Assembly (NCBI GenBank): GCA_964035795.1
Contig: OZ038324.1
Location: forward strand, 885,524-949,523
DNA length: 64,000 nt
Direction: 5' to 3'
DNA from: Pterobdella sp. o SKG-2022
Lineage: Eukaryota > Annelida > Clitellata > Hirudinida > Piscicolidae
Shown one piece after another: positions 46,701-61,700 of this stretch. Positions within the stretch are counted from its first letter, which is position 1, and each line of letters begins with the position of its first letter. The notes under the pieces were generated by a model, which was not told the DNA's origin, made no database searches, and saw nothing but the letters and a program-made list of their open reading frames with translations. The position numbers and the translations under genes are program-made.

Positions 46701-49700
46701 ATGCGAAATATATCATTTCTATTTTTTTATATTTTATATTGTATAAATGGGGAGATAACACACAAATTTTTAGGAAATTCTGAAAATGTTTTTAGTAATT
46801 TAGTTATAGACTCTAATTCAAATTCCATATTGGCAAGCAGAGGAATAGAAATTTTAAAATTAAATTCTGAATTCAAAGAAATAAGTCAAATAAATTTTGA
46901 GAATGTTATCCATAATGCAGCTTGCGACGACTCTCAACACGAAAATAAACTTCTCTACAAGATGCCTCTTTCTCCAAATTTATTTGTCACTTGTTACAAG
47001 AGTATCTCAGAAGATCGTAAAAGTTGCAACTTAATAGACACTGAGCAGTCTTTGTCGTCTTGTTATTTCGTCACATCAAATAAAAACATAAAGAACTTTT
47101 TAGAAGGGCCCAATTATTTGCTTGCCACTAGTAGCACCAATGATGAACTCTTCACCCACCTGCTCAACAAAGGCAGTTTGATAACGGCTAATGAAAACAA
47201 CAATTTCAAATACCCCATACCACCTCACACATTTGTTGAACAAAATTTTTTAAATTCATTTCAATCAGGGCAGTATATATATATAATTTCTACAAGAGAA
47301 AGAAATAATGCATCTTTATCTCAAGTGTCATCTTTTGTGACAAGAATATGTCAAAAGAACATGAAGCAGTCTCTAGTCGAGACTCCACTGACCTGTTCAC
47401 CAAGGCCTGGAGTAATTCTCAGCAAAGCTGTTGATGTTCAAGCCCACAATAACTTTATACTTGTCACTTTTGAATCAACTCAATACAAGGGCATATGTGT
47501 GTATAAGAAGGTTGAGTTTGAAGAAAAGATGGATGAGGTTGTGGATAAGTGTGTGAAGGAGGGGGAAGGGTTCACTGAGTCACCATTTCTCAACCACTTC
47601 ACAGAGTTTACCTGCCCAACACAAGTCAGTCTTTGCTATCTTACATTTTCTAAGTTGTACTTTTTGAGCTTACAAAACTCTATTTCTCATCGCATTCATA
47701 TTAAATTGGTTTGAAATAAAAATATTTTATTTTTTTATAACTAATAAAAAGAAGCAAAAACTAGAAGAAGTAAGAAAGATAAACCCCAATGATGTTAAGG
47801 GCATTAATTTACTATTGCTTTCAAAATGCCACTTCCTTGTTTACCTCATTAGTTCTTCCAAGGCTGTGTTTTGAGTTGCTTGTCAAATAAATCTTTTTCT
47901 ACAGTAAAAATTTCCAGCTTGTTATTTTTGGCCTACACAAAAAATAGTTCTAAATTTTTTATGAGGAATTTTTGATACATTTATTTAAAAAAAAACTAAA
48001 ATTTTTGATAATTACAACCTTATCATAAATCATTAGTATTCTAAATTTTTTTTTCTGAAAAGCTTTTTATACACACAAATTTTTGAAAACTCATTATTTA
48101 AATCAAATTCATTATTAACCACACCCCCTTTTGTTCTCTGTTTTTAGTTTTCATACTTGAAAAGCCTTTCATATGAAATTTTTTCAAAAACTCATTATTT
48201 AAAATAAATTCGTTATTGATTTTCACTCAACCACACTCCATAATGTTCTCTCCATATTTAGTTTTCATGCTCAAAAATTCTTCTATAAAAAATTTCTCAA
48301 AAACTCATTATTTAAATCAAATTCGTTGTTTATTTAAAAGTTTCACTCACCTCCTTCAGGCATGGTGATGCACCGTTATTCATAAAAACACCTCAAAGCT
48401 AGCACTAATTTTATTCTTATATTTTCTAAATTCATATTCTAAATGAGAGCTAAATCCTTCAATAGGAGCAGGCAGGTGATACATGCATGCACCATCATGC
48501 CATCTTCTCAGACACCCCCCTTGACACCATGGCATTCATCCCCATCAAGTTTATCACCTCAGGACTTCTCATCCACCAAGAAGTTCTTTATGTTCCTTTG
48601 CAACAAGGCCTCATTTCTAGGGTTTGTCATGGAGTGATTTGCCATCATTCAACCTTGCATTATCACCTAAATTGCATCTACTTTCTTCACATTTTTCATT
48701 TATGTAAACCTTACAGTACAAACTTGAAGAAAATGAGTCAAGCAATGAACTTTCATTGGTTGAATTGTCATCTCTTGATGATTTGATTGGTCAAGAAGAA
48801 GGTCACCAATCGAGCAACCAAGCAACAACAATCCTGCTTCTTGCCCAGGGATTCAAGCCATGGGATGTTGTTGTACTCACTTCAAACTTGGTCACTTCCA
48901 TTAATTATGACATTTATTTTCAATATGCACATTGATGTATTGTAATAAATGGTTGTTTTGCAGGTGGTGAGTGTGGTGGGACACACATGTGGCAGACACT
49001 CTTTATGCTCCTCTTGTTCCTTTGACCACCCCTGTATCTGGTGCCACCACTCTCAATCGTATGTTAATCACACTACTTCATCAACCAGTGGCCTCTCGGG
49101 GTCATTAGCTTCAATCAAATTTTATTTGTATCTTGTTTCTTTTAACATTAATGAAGCTTATAACTTGGTTGTGGTGTGCCTTATCACAATTGAATACCCT
49201 TCCTGAAGCTAACCAATGTGCACAACACTCGGTGTTACATAGGTTTTAAATGGAAAACAATAATATGAAATCATATAAAAACGATCTCTGTATATGAGGA
49301 TGATAAAACAAAAGATAAAAGAAATCTAAAGTATTTGCTGCTACAGAAGTGGAATTTCAATTGAAATTGATATAATTTTTAGTCGTATTGTGTTTTGAAT
49401 TTTAAATTATTTGTTAAAATAGGGAGTTTTATACAAATATTTAGAGCATAAAGCTCACAAAATTTGCCTTCTTTCTTCTCCATTTATAACAGAAAAGCAT
49501 CTGGTTGCCGGCAAGCCTCTATTCATCTTCATTGACCTAGAAAAAACTTCTGACAGTGCCACAAGAAGTGATCTGGTGAAGTATGCGAAAATTGAAAATT
49601 GATGAATGGCTTGTGAGAATTGTACAATCCATGTACAAGGAAGTGAGAAGTAGGGTGAGAGTTGGTGATGAGTATAGCAACTCATTTGATGTTCAGATAG

Positions 49701-52700
49701 GTGTTCATCAAGGTTCTGTTCTTAGTCCATTACTTTTTGTTATTGTGCTGGAAGCTTTATCTATAGAGTTTCGTACAGGTTGCCCTTGGGAGATCTTGTA
49801 TGCTGACGACTTAATGGTAACTGCTCAGTCAATGGATGAACTATTGGCGAAGTTGAGAACATGGAGATCGGAGATGGAGAAAAAGGGGTTGAGGGTGAAT
49901 ATGGGTAATACAGAGCTTATAGTCTCTGGTTTGAACTTTGATGTGTTGAAGAAATATGTGGAGTATCTTTGTGTTGTATGTCAAACAGGTGTGGGTAGAT
50001 GTGCTTAGTGTGGTGCCTCTAAACAATGGGTGCACAAGAAATGTAAATTAATCAAATCAAATCAATGACGAGTATGATTATAGTAGCATTAACTTCAGGA
50101 GTTTCTAGGCCACTGAGTATTATGAACTTTGAATGCAATTTAATGTAATGCAAGTTTTCATAGTATGACAATTGTAACAAGGATTATGCAAGTATAACTA
50201 AATAAAATAAAATAGAGAACTAAGATTATATGAAAGAAAGGTCTGTTGTTTGAAACAAAAGCAACCATAATAATACCTATATAAAGGACATTCAGAGAAC
50301 TGAGTTGATTTTGTGAATGCATTATTCATAATTAAATCTGTGATAACTAACAAAAAATCTATAGATAAAACTTTGAATAAAAATTCTGAGCAATAAAATA
50401 TTAATTTTAGACAAATTTGAACAACTTCATTGTCTTCATCTTCTTTTTTAATGGGACTTCCACATCATCACAATTAAAACCAGAAAGTGCTTATATTTTT
50501 TTTCTTTTTTATTGTTACATTTTTTGATATTAATCAAAGGATAATATTCTTTTAATCTTTCGTAGAAATTTCATCCAAGTAATGTCAGCTTTTATTACCC
50601 CCAAAAAACCATGAAGTTTTTATCTTTGTTTTGTTGCATAAAATGCAATTGTTGCAAAGACATAAAAAGGTATTTGACTTCGGATCTTGACTTCAAATAT
50701 GCTCGCTACCTTCAATAGCACGTATGCCTGGGGTAAGTTCAGTCAACTTCCTATATTAGTCGCCACTTATCTTTATTGTTCAGAAGTCGCATTTAATCAA
50801 TTTTTGTCAGACGTGCCATGTTGCATGCTGCTGAAACATCGGCTGTAACAGTATCCACCTTGAACCGCTTTAAACGAAACGACCTGGCCAAGATTTGATG
50901 GATGTGCAGCGTTAGAACAAATGATAACGTTTATTCTGACTCTCTTTTTAAACTTGGCATTCAGAATGTTGAAGTAGCTTCACGTACCAAAACAAGGAGG
51001 TGGTTGGACATGTGTAGCGTAGCGCTGGTTGGATTTTGCAGATGTGGATGTTGGAATTAAATTCTTGCAAGAAACCTGGAAGGTCAAAAAAACTTAGAAT
51101 AAACTTGTATTAAATGACAAAAGAAAGCTAGGCATGGTTTGTGCAAATCCCCTCAATCGCTCTGAGTGGAAGGGACGACTTCGAGATAGCTGTTTCAAAA
51201 AGCCCTTGGTATAAGAAAACGAGCTATAATGGGATTTGATTGGCATAAATTGTTTGCTGAAGTAGTAATCATTTGGGCAATTATGACTCAACATTAGAAA
51301 ATTGCTGTAGAGATTCCATGGTTATTGTTTCAAAGAAACCATTAATCAACCTCTCGTGTCATCAGCATTTGAACGCCAAATTAATCACCCACTTGTGTTG
51401 TCTTCAGTAAATTAAAATTATCTGCATACCTTTCACAATCAATCACTGGTGTGCATGAAGCAGTCTTTTTAGAGGGCCGTGTTGCTTTGGTCTTTCTTTT
51501 ATGCATTTTGACGTATGAAAACTCCTCGAAAAAGTTTCAACTGACAAGAAAAATGAATAAGTTCTTTATCTTTTTTGTATGGTGCACACATTTTCCATTT
51601 GTGGGGGATGACAGATTTCGAGCTATGACTTGGTGCTTCGGTAAAAGTTGTTGCCACTGAGTGTTGAAGATGTTTGTTACATGTTGACAACAACTTCAAG
51701 TGGTAATGAATGTGCTCCGATGTATGGCTTCAGTCACGGTATGGCACGTATCAGTGAGTGTTAGAGCTTGTTTCTTTGGTGATCACTAAGTAAAATAATT
51801 TTCCATTTCAGACATCAAGGCCAGTTAAGTGTTTTTCAGACAAATTCCATGCCAAGTCATTGTTTTTCGCTTAGACTTGTTCACTTGTTTTTTTGAGAAC
51901 AACATATTTGAGTTTGCATTCTTAAAGCTTGCCGCCTATGACAGATGCACAGTCAAACAAACACACACAAACGATCAAACAGATGCACAGTTCGAGAAGA
52001 ATGCCAATCTTCCTCCACCCATCACTCATCATTCTGCTTCACACCCCTCACGCTCTCTCCCGCCACTTTGCCCCTCCACCAAGCCCACAGTGTCCAGGTG
52101 GTGTCTCAGTGCTTATAATTTTTATGTAATTGTATAACAAATCTTGGCTTTTGAATACTGATTAGCTTTTTGCCAGGTGTGTTAAAATTTATTTTTTTGA
52201 TTATAGCATATTAGCTTATACTGCTGTAAATGCCCTTGTAACTGGGGTTGACAGCAGTCGAGCTGGATTATTGATACTACTTTAGCGTGATTTATAAAAT
52301 AAGCCATTTATTTGAGGCAAATTTTTATAGACTGCCAGCTCGAGCCAACGTCCAACTTGAAATTATTGAGTTCAAGATCCGCCTTTCCCAGACTTGGGCA
52401 GTTTACCTTGCCGTTGTCAAAAGAAAATGATGATCCACCAAGCCAAATGACAACGATATCAGAATATCAGTATGCTGATACCTGCTACTGGAGTCTACTG
52501 TTATCCAGCTTATAACAGAAAAGCAATATCAATTTGGTGCAGTTTAACGTCATATGCCTTGGACCAGACAATACTTGATTTCTTTTTCAAACTGTACAGC
52601 GATTTCCATAAGACTGACGTACATCTTGTCTTTTTCGTTTATTTATTTTCATAATGTATTCAAATGCAAAAATATAATTATGGGATGTTGAAGTGGTTGT

Positions 52701-55700
52701 TTAAATATCATTAAGATTCTTATATTCTGCAAACATTCATCAGTAACCATGCCCCATCTCACTTGCAACCCTCTTATGCCATGATGATGATGATAATGAT
52801 AGTGGTGGTGATAATAATGATGAAGAGTTTTATTTTTCTTTTTTATTCTTTCGTATAATAATTATGTGGCCTAGAAACTTTTGAAGTCGATGTCATTAAA
52901 AACTCATTTTTAATTGGATTGCATAGCAAGCATCAAATGGTTTATTCACTTTATCAACTGCTGCTCAAAGTTTCAGTTTCAGCTCAGATACTGTTATCAA
53001 TAAACACAAACTAGATTATTATTCGAATATGACTCATATTCACGTGTTCATCATTTCCTCATCTTTCCATCCAGTTCAACTTCAGCTTGCCGCAGCTCCT
53101 TCCTCGGGAGATGACGTCACTGACTTGCGAGGCACACAGTGAGGAGATGCAGCTAGGAACTTCTGACGTCACCACTTCCATCAGCCTCTACAATGACTCA
53201 TCCTTGATCACGTGTGATCCTTTCGCTTCCCTCAAAACATCACTTATCCATCCGAATATCAGTTGGTTATGTGATGAAATAGGGCGTGGTTTGGTGTGTG
53301 TTTAGGTGTATCTATAAGGTAGAATGTGGTATCTAGATGTGGTGAGGTAGAATGTGGTATGTAGATGTGGTGAGGAAGAATGTGGTATGTAGATGTAGTG
53401 AGGTAGAATGTGGTATGTAGATGTGGTGAGGTTTGGTGACACATGATATTTTGAGACAGGTATCATTTGGTTACACTGATGAAATTTCCATAAAAGGCAA
53501 GCAAATGAAACATGTTGATAGGTGAGACGAGGCTGGACTTGAAGCTCAAGTGGCAGGGTGTAGTGGTGGCTTCGTTACATGCAGACCTCTTCGACTGCTC
53601 CAAACTCACCAGGTGTCTGTGAGGCATAGGTCCAACATGGCGCCATTGTTTAGATTCGTTCTCAATGCTTTTACTAATCTGGTGGTGCATAGTATAAAAC
53701 AATACATACATGAATTTTTATTTAGAAACTAAATTGAAAAATGCTTGTTCAATATTTTATATGAACGAAGATTTTTGAAGCATTAGTTTGTATATACTGA
53801 ATATTAGAATTTTGAAAGCCAATAATTTACAATGATGGCATCACCATGCAAGCCATGAAGGGACCTGAGCAATATCAGATGACCTCCACCTGACCTTCAC
53901 CTCGCAGTGTCTATCTCTATCATCTATAATTCAATTGTTTCATATGACCAATGAAACAAACCTCAGACAAACATTCAATCCACAACACCACTCACAGTTG
54001 TTCATCGTGCAGAGGCAGCAGGCATGCCTGTGGTTGGTCCAACTCACATCACGTGTGCTCCAGCGTCATTGCAGACAACTCTATCGTTAGTTCCTCTTTC
54101 AATGTTGTGTTTCCTAAATAACCAAATGAGCATGCGGGTATAATGGTAGAGGGGTAGCTGGGGGGAGGAGGATTCTATTATGACTAGTGCATCTTCAAGC
54201 ATGGGACAAATGTATTTTGGGAGTTTGGTGCTTTCAAAACTCATTCAAGGACATCTTTCTTTGTTACTACTAGTTTGTTCTTGTAGAAAGACATATTGTA
54301 TAAAGTAACCTCATATTGTGATGAGCTTGCTCGAGTCAAGTATTTCAAGCAAGTTTTCAGTGAAATTGACCCATGATACACACATACCCACACGCACAGG
54401 AAAGCAAAGAGTGTGCATCAATACACACTTCAAGAGAAGAGGAAACAGCATTGATCCCTGTGGACCATCCCACTGACTTGCACCTTGTGGCCACCCATCT
54501 CACTGTGTGTTGTTTCAATATTTTATTTATCTTAATCAGCAAATTGACATTTATTATTACCTTCTTTCAATTTTTCAAGCCAAAATCATACGCCTCAAAA
54601 ATGACTGAAACCTGGACAGTTTCATTTACAATGCGAAGCTCTTTAGTCATATGTGGCAGAGATTTTGAAGTGGCTATTACAGAGGTTGTATAATAATGCA
54701 CATGCCACATCCGAGCAGAGTGAACACAGCATGCCATCTCTGAGCAGGATGAATGCAGGTACTTTGGGGGTTCTCAAGTCTTGCAGCATGTGTTTCTAAA
54801 TCAGAAACCAGATCAGAGGCTTCAGAACGCCACTTTTGAGAAGATTTGATCAGAAGCTTGTGTAAGGAACACAAAACTCACCCCATGCACCACAATTGAC
54901 CTATCTTTCAAGAGCTTCCCACCACCTTCTTCGTCTAAACACTACTGCACTGGGCTATGCAAAAATTTTCTAGTGACATTCCCCTCTGTGAAATGTGAAT
55001 CCCATGTTAGAGAAGGAACTATAAGGCCACAATTCTGTTGAATTTCTCCAACGCAAGACGTGCACTACAAACACCGCCACCCACCTACTCTCACATCACT
55101 CATCTTTTTGAACCTTAATTCCCAGAAAAATGCTTTTCAATGCAGCAGTGTGCATTCAAAATCATTCGCGTTTCGAATGGAACAATCAAATTTATACTAA
55201 AAGTAAATAATATGATGGGAATTACGTTGTACCGGCAGGAGGACATGTTGTCTGAGGGACTGTATTGCATCCTCAACTCGAGCCATCATTTCTCATCCAC
55301 TGTCAACCTCAGAAAGCTCTCAATGAAGGGTGGTGGTGAGGAAGTGGCTGGAGACCAAAGGAAGGAGGAGGATGGGGAAGAGAGAAGGAGGAGGAGTGAG
55401 GCGGAAGTAGAATACGTGGTCACTTGCAATATCAAGGTTGTGAATTGGTACAAGGATTCTTATGTTGAATCAATAAGCATTGATGAAGTTTGTAATTGAT
55501 GGCAGTTGGACGGGTCTCTACTTGCTGAGGCGCAGGTGCTGATGTCTGTGGACGTGGCTTGGGGAACAAATAAGAAGCTACTAGAGAACAAACAGCAGAT
55601 CGAAGGTTTTTGTTTACATCATTATGACTGATTATTTGCATGAGCCGCATCCCTGCAGTGGAGGTGTACAACTGCCAGAAGATGGCCTCCAACTGTGGCT

Positions 55701-58700
55701 TGTGCTTGCTGCTCGACAAGAAGTATGAATGCAGGTACTGTTCAGACAGTCATTGCAGCTACAAGTGCCTCTCCAGGCCAGAAATTCGCAGGGACCCAGA
55801 AATATGCCCTGACCACCACATTGAACGGGTCTGTTTTTATTATGATAGGAAATAATATTATGTTCATTAATGCTGTGTTAAACACAACATTTTTGAATAA
55901 ACTCCTGAAACACCTGGAACAGTTTGAGCCTCGAGGAGCTCCCCTGAACTCACAAGGAACCCTCCTTATCGTGCATGGCTTCAACCTGGCCCTCAAGCCT
56001 CACGCCTTCAGTGTTCGATACCTTACTCATGCACCTATCATATCCATATATCTTCCCTTATATTTATCACTATCTTTCAATTGATTTTACCATGCATCAT
56101 CTCCTAGGTGACAGTGATGGGGAGGGCATGTGAGCCGAGTAAGAGGAGTGTGGAACTCTTCCAACCCACGATCAGGTGATGGTGCTCTTGTTAACCCACT
56201 TCTCATCATCAGTATTGAATAAGCATCTTAAATCCTTCATCAGCTACCATTATTGCTTCATGAGAGATTATTTGTGATGTTGTGTTATGATAGTTGAGAT
56301 TGTTTTTTGTTTGTGTATTAGATACCTCGTTGTTTAATACTTGTTGTTTAATGAGGGAGACATCGTACCACATGGTTTCGAGGCAGGCCTTCTCCCATGT
56401 GGTGAACCTTCAATGCATGATGAGTAGCAATTGACAATGTTGAACACCTCAGGGTGGCATGTGAGCTGGCATCATCGAGTGAGGAGGGCAGTGGAAAGGT
56501 GTTGTACGGCAGCAAGTACCCCGCCCTCTCCACCCAGGAGTTTGTGTACAAGGTACTGCTTTAATGTCTTGTTTGCGTTACGTTTTGATAAGATTCTAAA
56601 ATATATCGTTTGCGAAACTGGCGCGAAAATTGCCGCGACGGTTTTATACAACATTTTAAATTCGTTTTTTATAGGGTTTAAATGCAATATTTTTTGAAAG
56701 CTGATAAGTTTTTATATTATTTCACTTTTACTTTTTATAAAAATATTGGTAAATTGGATACTGCTCAAGTTTTCAGATTAAATTTATCACCTGCCAAAAC
56801 GGGGGAAGTTTCTTTACTTTATACGTTAAATTTTTTCATAGTATGAATATTTTTATTTATTTTTAAAAATAATGATAGATTTGCTCAAATACAATAATGA
56901 TATAATTAGTTTAAAGGAAGATATAAAGAGGCATATAGATGAATTAGGCTTAGGCAAAATAGAAGATGTAAGTAAGGTTAAAAAGAAGAAAAGAAGGGGT
57001 AAGAGAGGTGGTAGAAGAGTGAGAGAGAAAATGATGAGAGGAAAAAGGGTTGAAAGGCATGGGTTGAGGGTTGTTGAAGATCTAACTTTGGGATTTCTTA
57101 ATGTTAGATCTCTACACAATAAGGTTGAAGAAGTGCTAGACTTGATGAGTGAATACAAGTTGGCTGGTTTATTTTTGTTCTTGAAAAGGCTAGATCTAGA
57201 ACCTTTGAGTCTGTGAAGTTTCTAAAAACTAATCATGGTGGACTAGTTTTTTTGGAAAAACCAAAAATAAATGCAATAGTGATTGATGTTCCTCTGAAAG
57301 CTAGCACTTTTGAATTTATGTGTGTGAGAGTAAGCTCCAAATTGAAATTCTTTATAGGCTTGGTTTTTTACAGAACTGGATATGCTTCTTGTGATTTTTT
57401 TTGCAGAGTTCGAAGAGATCATGAATATAATGTCATCTTATAATGAAGAAGTGGTAGTCTTAGGGGATTTCAATTTTCATCTGGAGTGTATTGCAGATAA
57501 GGATGCAGAAAATTTTAAGAATATCCTCCACATGCATGATTTTAAGTCTTGTGTAGCAGAACCAACTCATGAACAGGGTGGCTGGTTGGATGTAGTAGCC
57601 ACTAAGGTATGATGAAGGTAGGTTTAGTCTTTTGATATTGTTGGATCTTTCCTCAGCCTTTGATTTAGATAATCATAATATTTTAATAAATAAGCTATAT
57701 TCAAAATTCGGTTTTAAGGGTTTAGTCTTAGAATGGTATAAGAGCTATTTAAATAATAGGTGTTATTATATTGCTAATAATAGTGTTAGGACTAATTTAT
57801 TTCATCTCCATACTGGTGTGCCACAAGTTTCTGTAATCGGCCCGCTCTTATTTAATCTGTATTCTAGTGATCTAGAAACAATTGCACAAAGACATAACTT
57901 GAGTTTTCACCAATATGCAGATGATACACAATTTTATTCTAGTTGTGTCCCTGGTGAAACTGAGCACTTGCAGAACAGATCGTCTGACTGTGTCAATGAG
58001 ATGGCAGCCTGGATGGAATCCAATAGTCTTAAACTCAATAAATGTAAAACTGAAGCTATATGGTTTTCTTCTTTGAGAAAGGTGAAAAAGTTACCAACTA
58101 AACAGATAAGGATACTGGATACTTTCATATCACCTTCAGAAAGTGTCAAGAGCCTGGGTGTTTTCATGGATAGAGATTTGAGCATGAACTCACATATAAG
58201 TAAGATGTTGCAAGCAGGCTTTTCAGCTCTCAGGCAGATAAGGTCCATTAAGAAGTGTTTTTCTTATGATTCGTTGAGGACCCTTGCTGTTGCTTTGATT
58301 CTGAGCAGAATAGATTATTGCAACACATTGTTAGCTGGGTTACCTAAAAAGCAGCTGTGTAGAGTCCAGTCTCTTATCAACACTACAGCCAGGTTAATTA
58401 CAGGCACAAGGAAGTTTGACCATATAACTCCAGTTTTGAAAAAGTTGCATTGGGTCAAAGTTAGGGATAGGGTAGTTTATAAAATATTATTACTTATATT
58501 TATATGTAGGCTAGGATATGGTCCAAAATACATATCGGAGACTCATATCTATCTCTGAAATATCTGAAAGGTGAAAGCTTAGATCTTCGGACTTAACCAA
58601 TTTATACGTCCCCAAGTCCAAAATGTCTAGTATTGGAAAGCGTAGGTTTGAGGTTGAAGGCCCAAGTTTGTGGAACGGCTTGCCGGAAGGCTTAAGAAGG

Positions 58701-61700
58701 GTTAGGAAAGTGAAGAACTTTGGAAAGAGGCTAAAAACTAGTATTTTTTTTTAAATATTAAACTGTTATAACCTATTATTATAATAGAATATTTTACACA
58801 CATATCAAGTGATCTTGAAACTCTCTGGGTTAAACATCACTATAATAAACCACGTAAATTATTATTGTTATGTTTGCATTAAGTTTTGAATATAAAGACT
58901 CGTATTGAACTATGTCTTTTAAAGCTATTCTTCAGACATTGTATCAACTTGACACATATTTTCAAAATTATGATTTTAAATTGAATTTAAAAACATAACT
59001 TTAAATTTTTTAAGTTTAGATAAACTTATAATGAAAAGTTACGTCTAAAAATTAATCTACCTCAAACTCTATCTGCAATCTGTTCAAAGGCTTATCGAGA
59101 ATGAGTCATCCATGATCATGATGATGAATCATCCACCATTTTAAAATATATATTTTTCATGAATTGTTCACATCAAACAGGAAATGTAGATATTTCCTAA
59201 AAATTTCAGAATCCCGAAGTAAAATCTCTGCAGCCAATCAAAGGACCCCGTTCAGGAGGGACTCACGTGACCATATATGGAGAAAACATGGATTTCGGTA
59301 CGATGGCACAAGTGCAAGTGAACCAGGAAAAGGCGGTGTTGTTGAGGTGGGTTTAATGCTGTATGGGTTGGATTTGTTTAGAATCAAGTTTTACCTCATT
59401 TTGACGCAGAAACATTAATCAATATTTAAGTTTGTGACACCCATTTCAGTCGCAACAGCAGCTGCATCACAATCCTCACTCCACCAAGCAACTCGACCAC
59501 CAGTGCGCTAGTGAGGGTGTTGGTTGATGGAGTGGTTTTGAAGGAAGATGTTCTCAGGTTCAACTACATGGACGACCCCACTGTCGATAATATATCACCT
59601 CTCGTCTCGCTCGTCAGGTTGTCCTGGTGTTTATATATACGTTTCCATGTATAGATGCACTTTATGTTTCAACTCATATGTGAAAAAGCAAGCATTGTGT
59701 CTGAATATTTCATCAACAAACTACCATTGTTGCGCAAAACAACAACCACATTGAGTAACACACTCTCCAAAAACTTGATTTTTGTATCAACCTGGTTTCT
59801 GATATGGCGTCATAAGCATATCACACTTCATGAAGCCCCTAGAAATGAGGGTTCCACATGAGGAAGGATTGTGCAAAATATACATCATGGCGTGCTTCAT
59901 CGTTGCACACACAACTTGCAAGTGCATTATCCACTTGACAGTAGGTGCGCTGAAAAACATTTCTTCACGTGATTATGAAGTCCTTGTTTTTGAAACACGT
60001 TGTTGCAAATAGGGCAATGATGTAACGTTGTTGCATTGTGAACTTGGTGGATGTGGTTGATGAGGCCTGCCTTGTTGACTGCTATTTTGTCGCTCGAGAT
60101 CATTATAACATCAGCATAAGCTAGGGATTGTACAGTTATAGCCTCTTCTAGCTTATAGCGACTGTTATGCATCAACGGGGTATTATGGCTCTATTCAATG
60201 CGAATACCTTTGTTTGGGTGTTTCTTGAGTGCCGCTTTTATCACAGCGTCGAGGTATGTATTGAAAAGCATGTTTAGAATGGCTCTTCCAAACACTTTAC
60301 TAGCCACACACAGTAGGGCGATTTCTCGGTAACTTTCACAAAGTGATCTTGCTCAAGGTTTGTAACTTGGAATACTCATTTGATTTTTCAAATTTTTTAG
60401 GGTTGTTTCTATTTCCCATATCTGGTCTATGAGCACTTTTAGCCAAGATACCGTTTCTTTGGCGCTAATTTTGAGCTTATTTGAGCATTTTTGAGCTTAT
60501 TTGAGCATATTTGAGCTTATTTGAGCATATTTGAGCTTATTTGAGCTTATTTGAGCATATTTGAGCTCATTTGATGAATACCTGAATCTGTTTCTAACTT
60601 AAACTGCTTTAAAGAATTTGTTAGCTCCAATATTGAAGGAGGCTTAGATAGTTCTGTTACCACTTCAGCATCGAGTGTGATTATGGAAGGCAGGAGCTCG
60701 CAGTATGCCGTAATGTCTACTGTGGAATCGGAACTGGCTGCTGTTGCAAAGTGTTCTTTCCATCTTCTAATTTTGTCTTTTGATGAAGAGAGCGTTTGTT
60801 CACTGCAAAAGCACAAAAATTAAACCTTCAACAAATTTGAAATCTTTAGATGACACACGCAATATATTTATATACAAGATATAAATACAATGATACCTGC
60901 CACCGCAGTGGAGGGAACTCGATAACGGTGAGAGGGAACCAGTTCAAATCGGTGCAGCAGCCTCAAATGGTGGTCTACATGCAAGAGGACAATGTCACTA
61001 CGGTTCGCCATCTTTCCTTCATTACAATAATCCCAAGTGCACGCACAAACACAAACGCACAGAACTGCATATCACACTCGAACACATATTTGAGCTGCCT
61101 AGCTCCTGACTTGAGGGATTTGCAGCTACAACCACCAAAGCCTTTGCATTTTGGGTTCTTGATGGATGGAGTTGAGTCACTGCTCAAGTGGGTCTCACTT
61201 GTTGCTTGTGTCAGTTGATATCCCATCATCTAACAATCCTATGATAAAAACGCAGATTGGACAAACAGATAATGTACTATGCCCTACCCTCGATCTCACC
61301 ACTCGATCAACCAGTCTCCTACTACAACACTCCACACAACAAACTTGTGCTTGAGGTATGCACTTGTGTTGGTGGTAGGTATTGTAACACAAATAGATGT
61401 CATAATTTCAAATAAGCTCCTCTGTTCATTATGCTGGTGGTGGCTTTATCACATTTAATCTTTACTGCAATGTTTAAGAGGTTTTGATATTTGTAGTCAG
61501 ATCATGTATGGTTGCTATAAACTTGACAGGGCACCAACCTGGCTGTGCTCAACGAGTTTACAGATTTTTATATCAATGTCAACCAGGCGACGTGTGACAT
61601 TAAGGTTTCTAATGCTCTTTCAATGCTTGCTTCATAAATCTTCACTGCTCGTCTGAACAGTGCCTACAACAATATTCTTAATATATCTAAAATAAAATAG

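Noticed and set aside
55113..55187. Extra receptor exon after 'tcccag' (KNAFQCSSVHSKSFAFRM)
   Set aside because: Cys-containing and in phase with the previous exon, but it meets a stop before any usable donor. Joining 54,684 directly to 55,239 is in phase.
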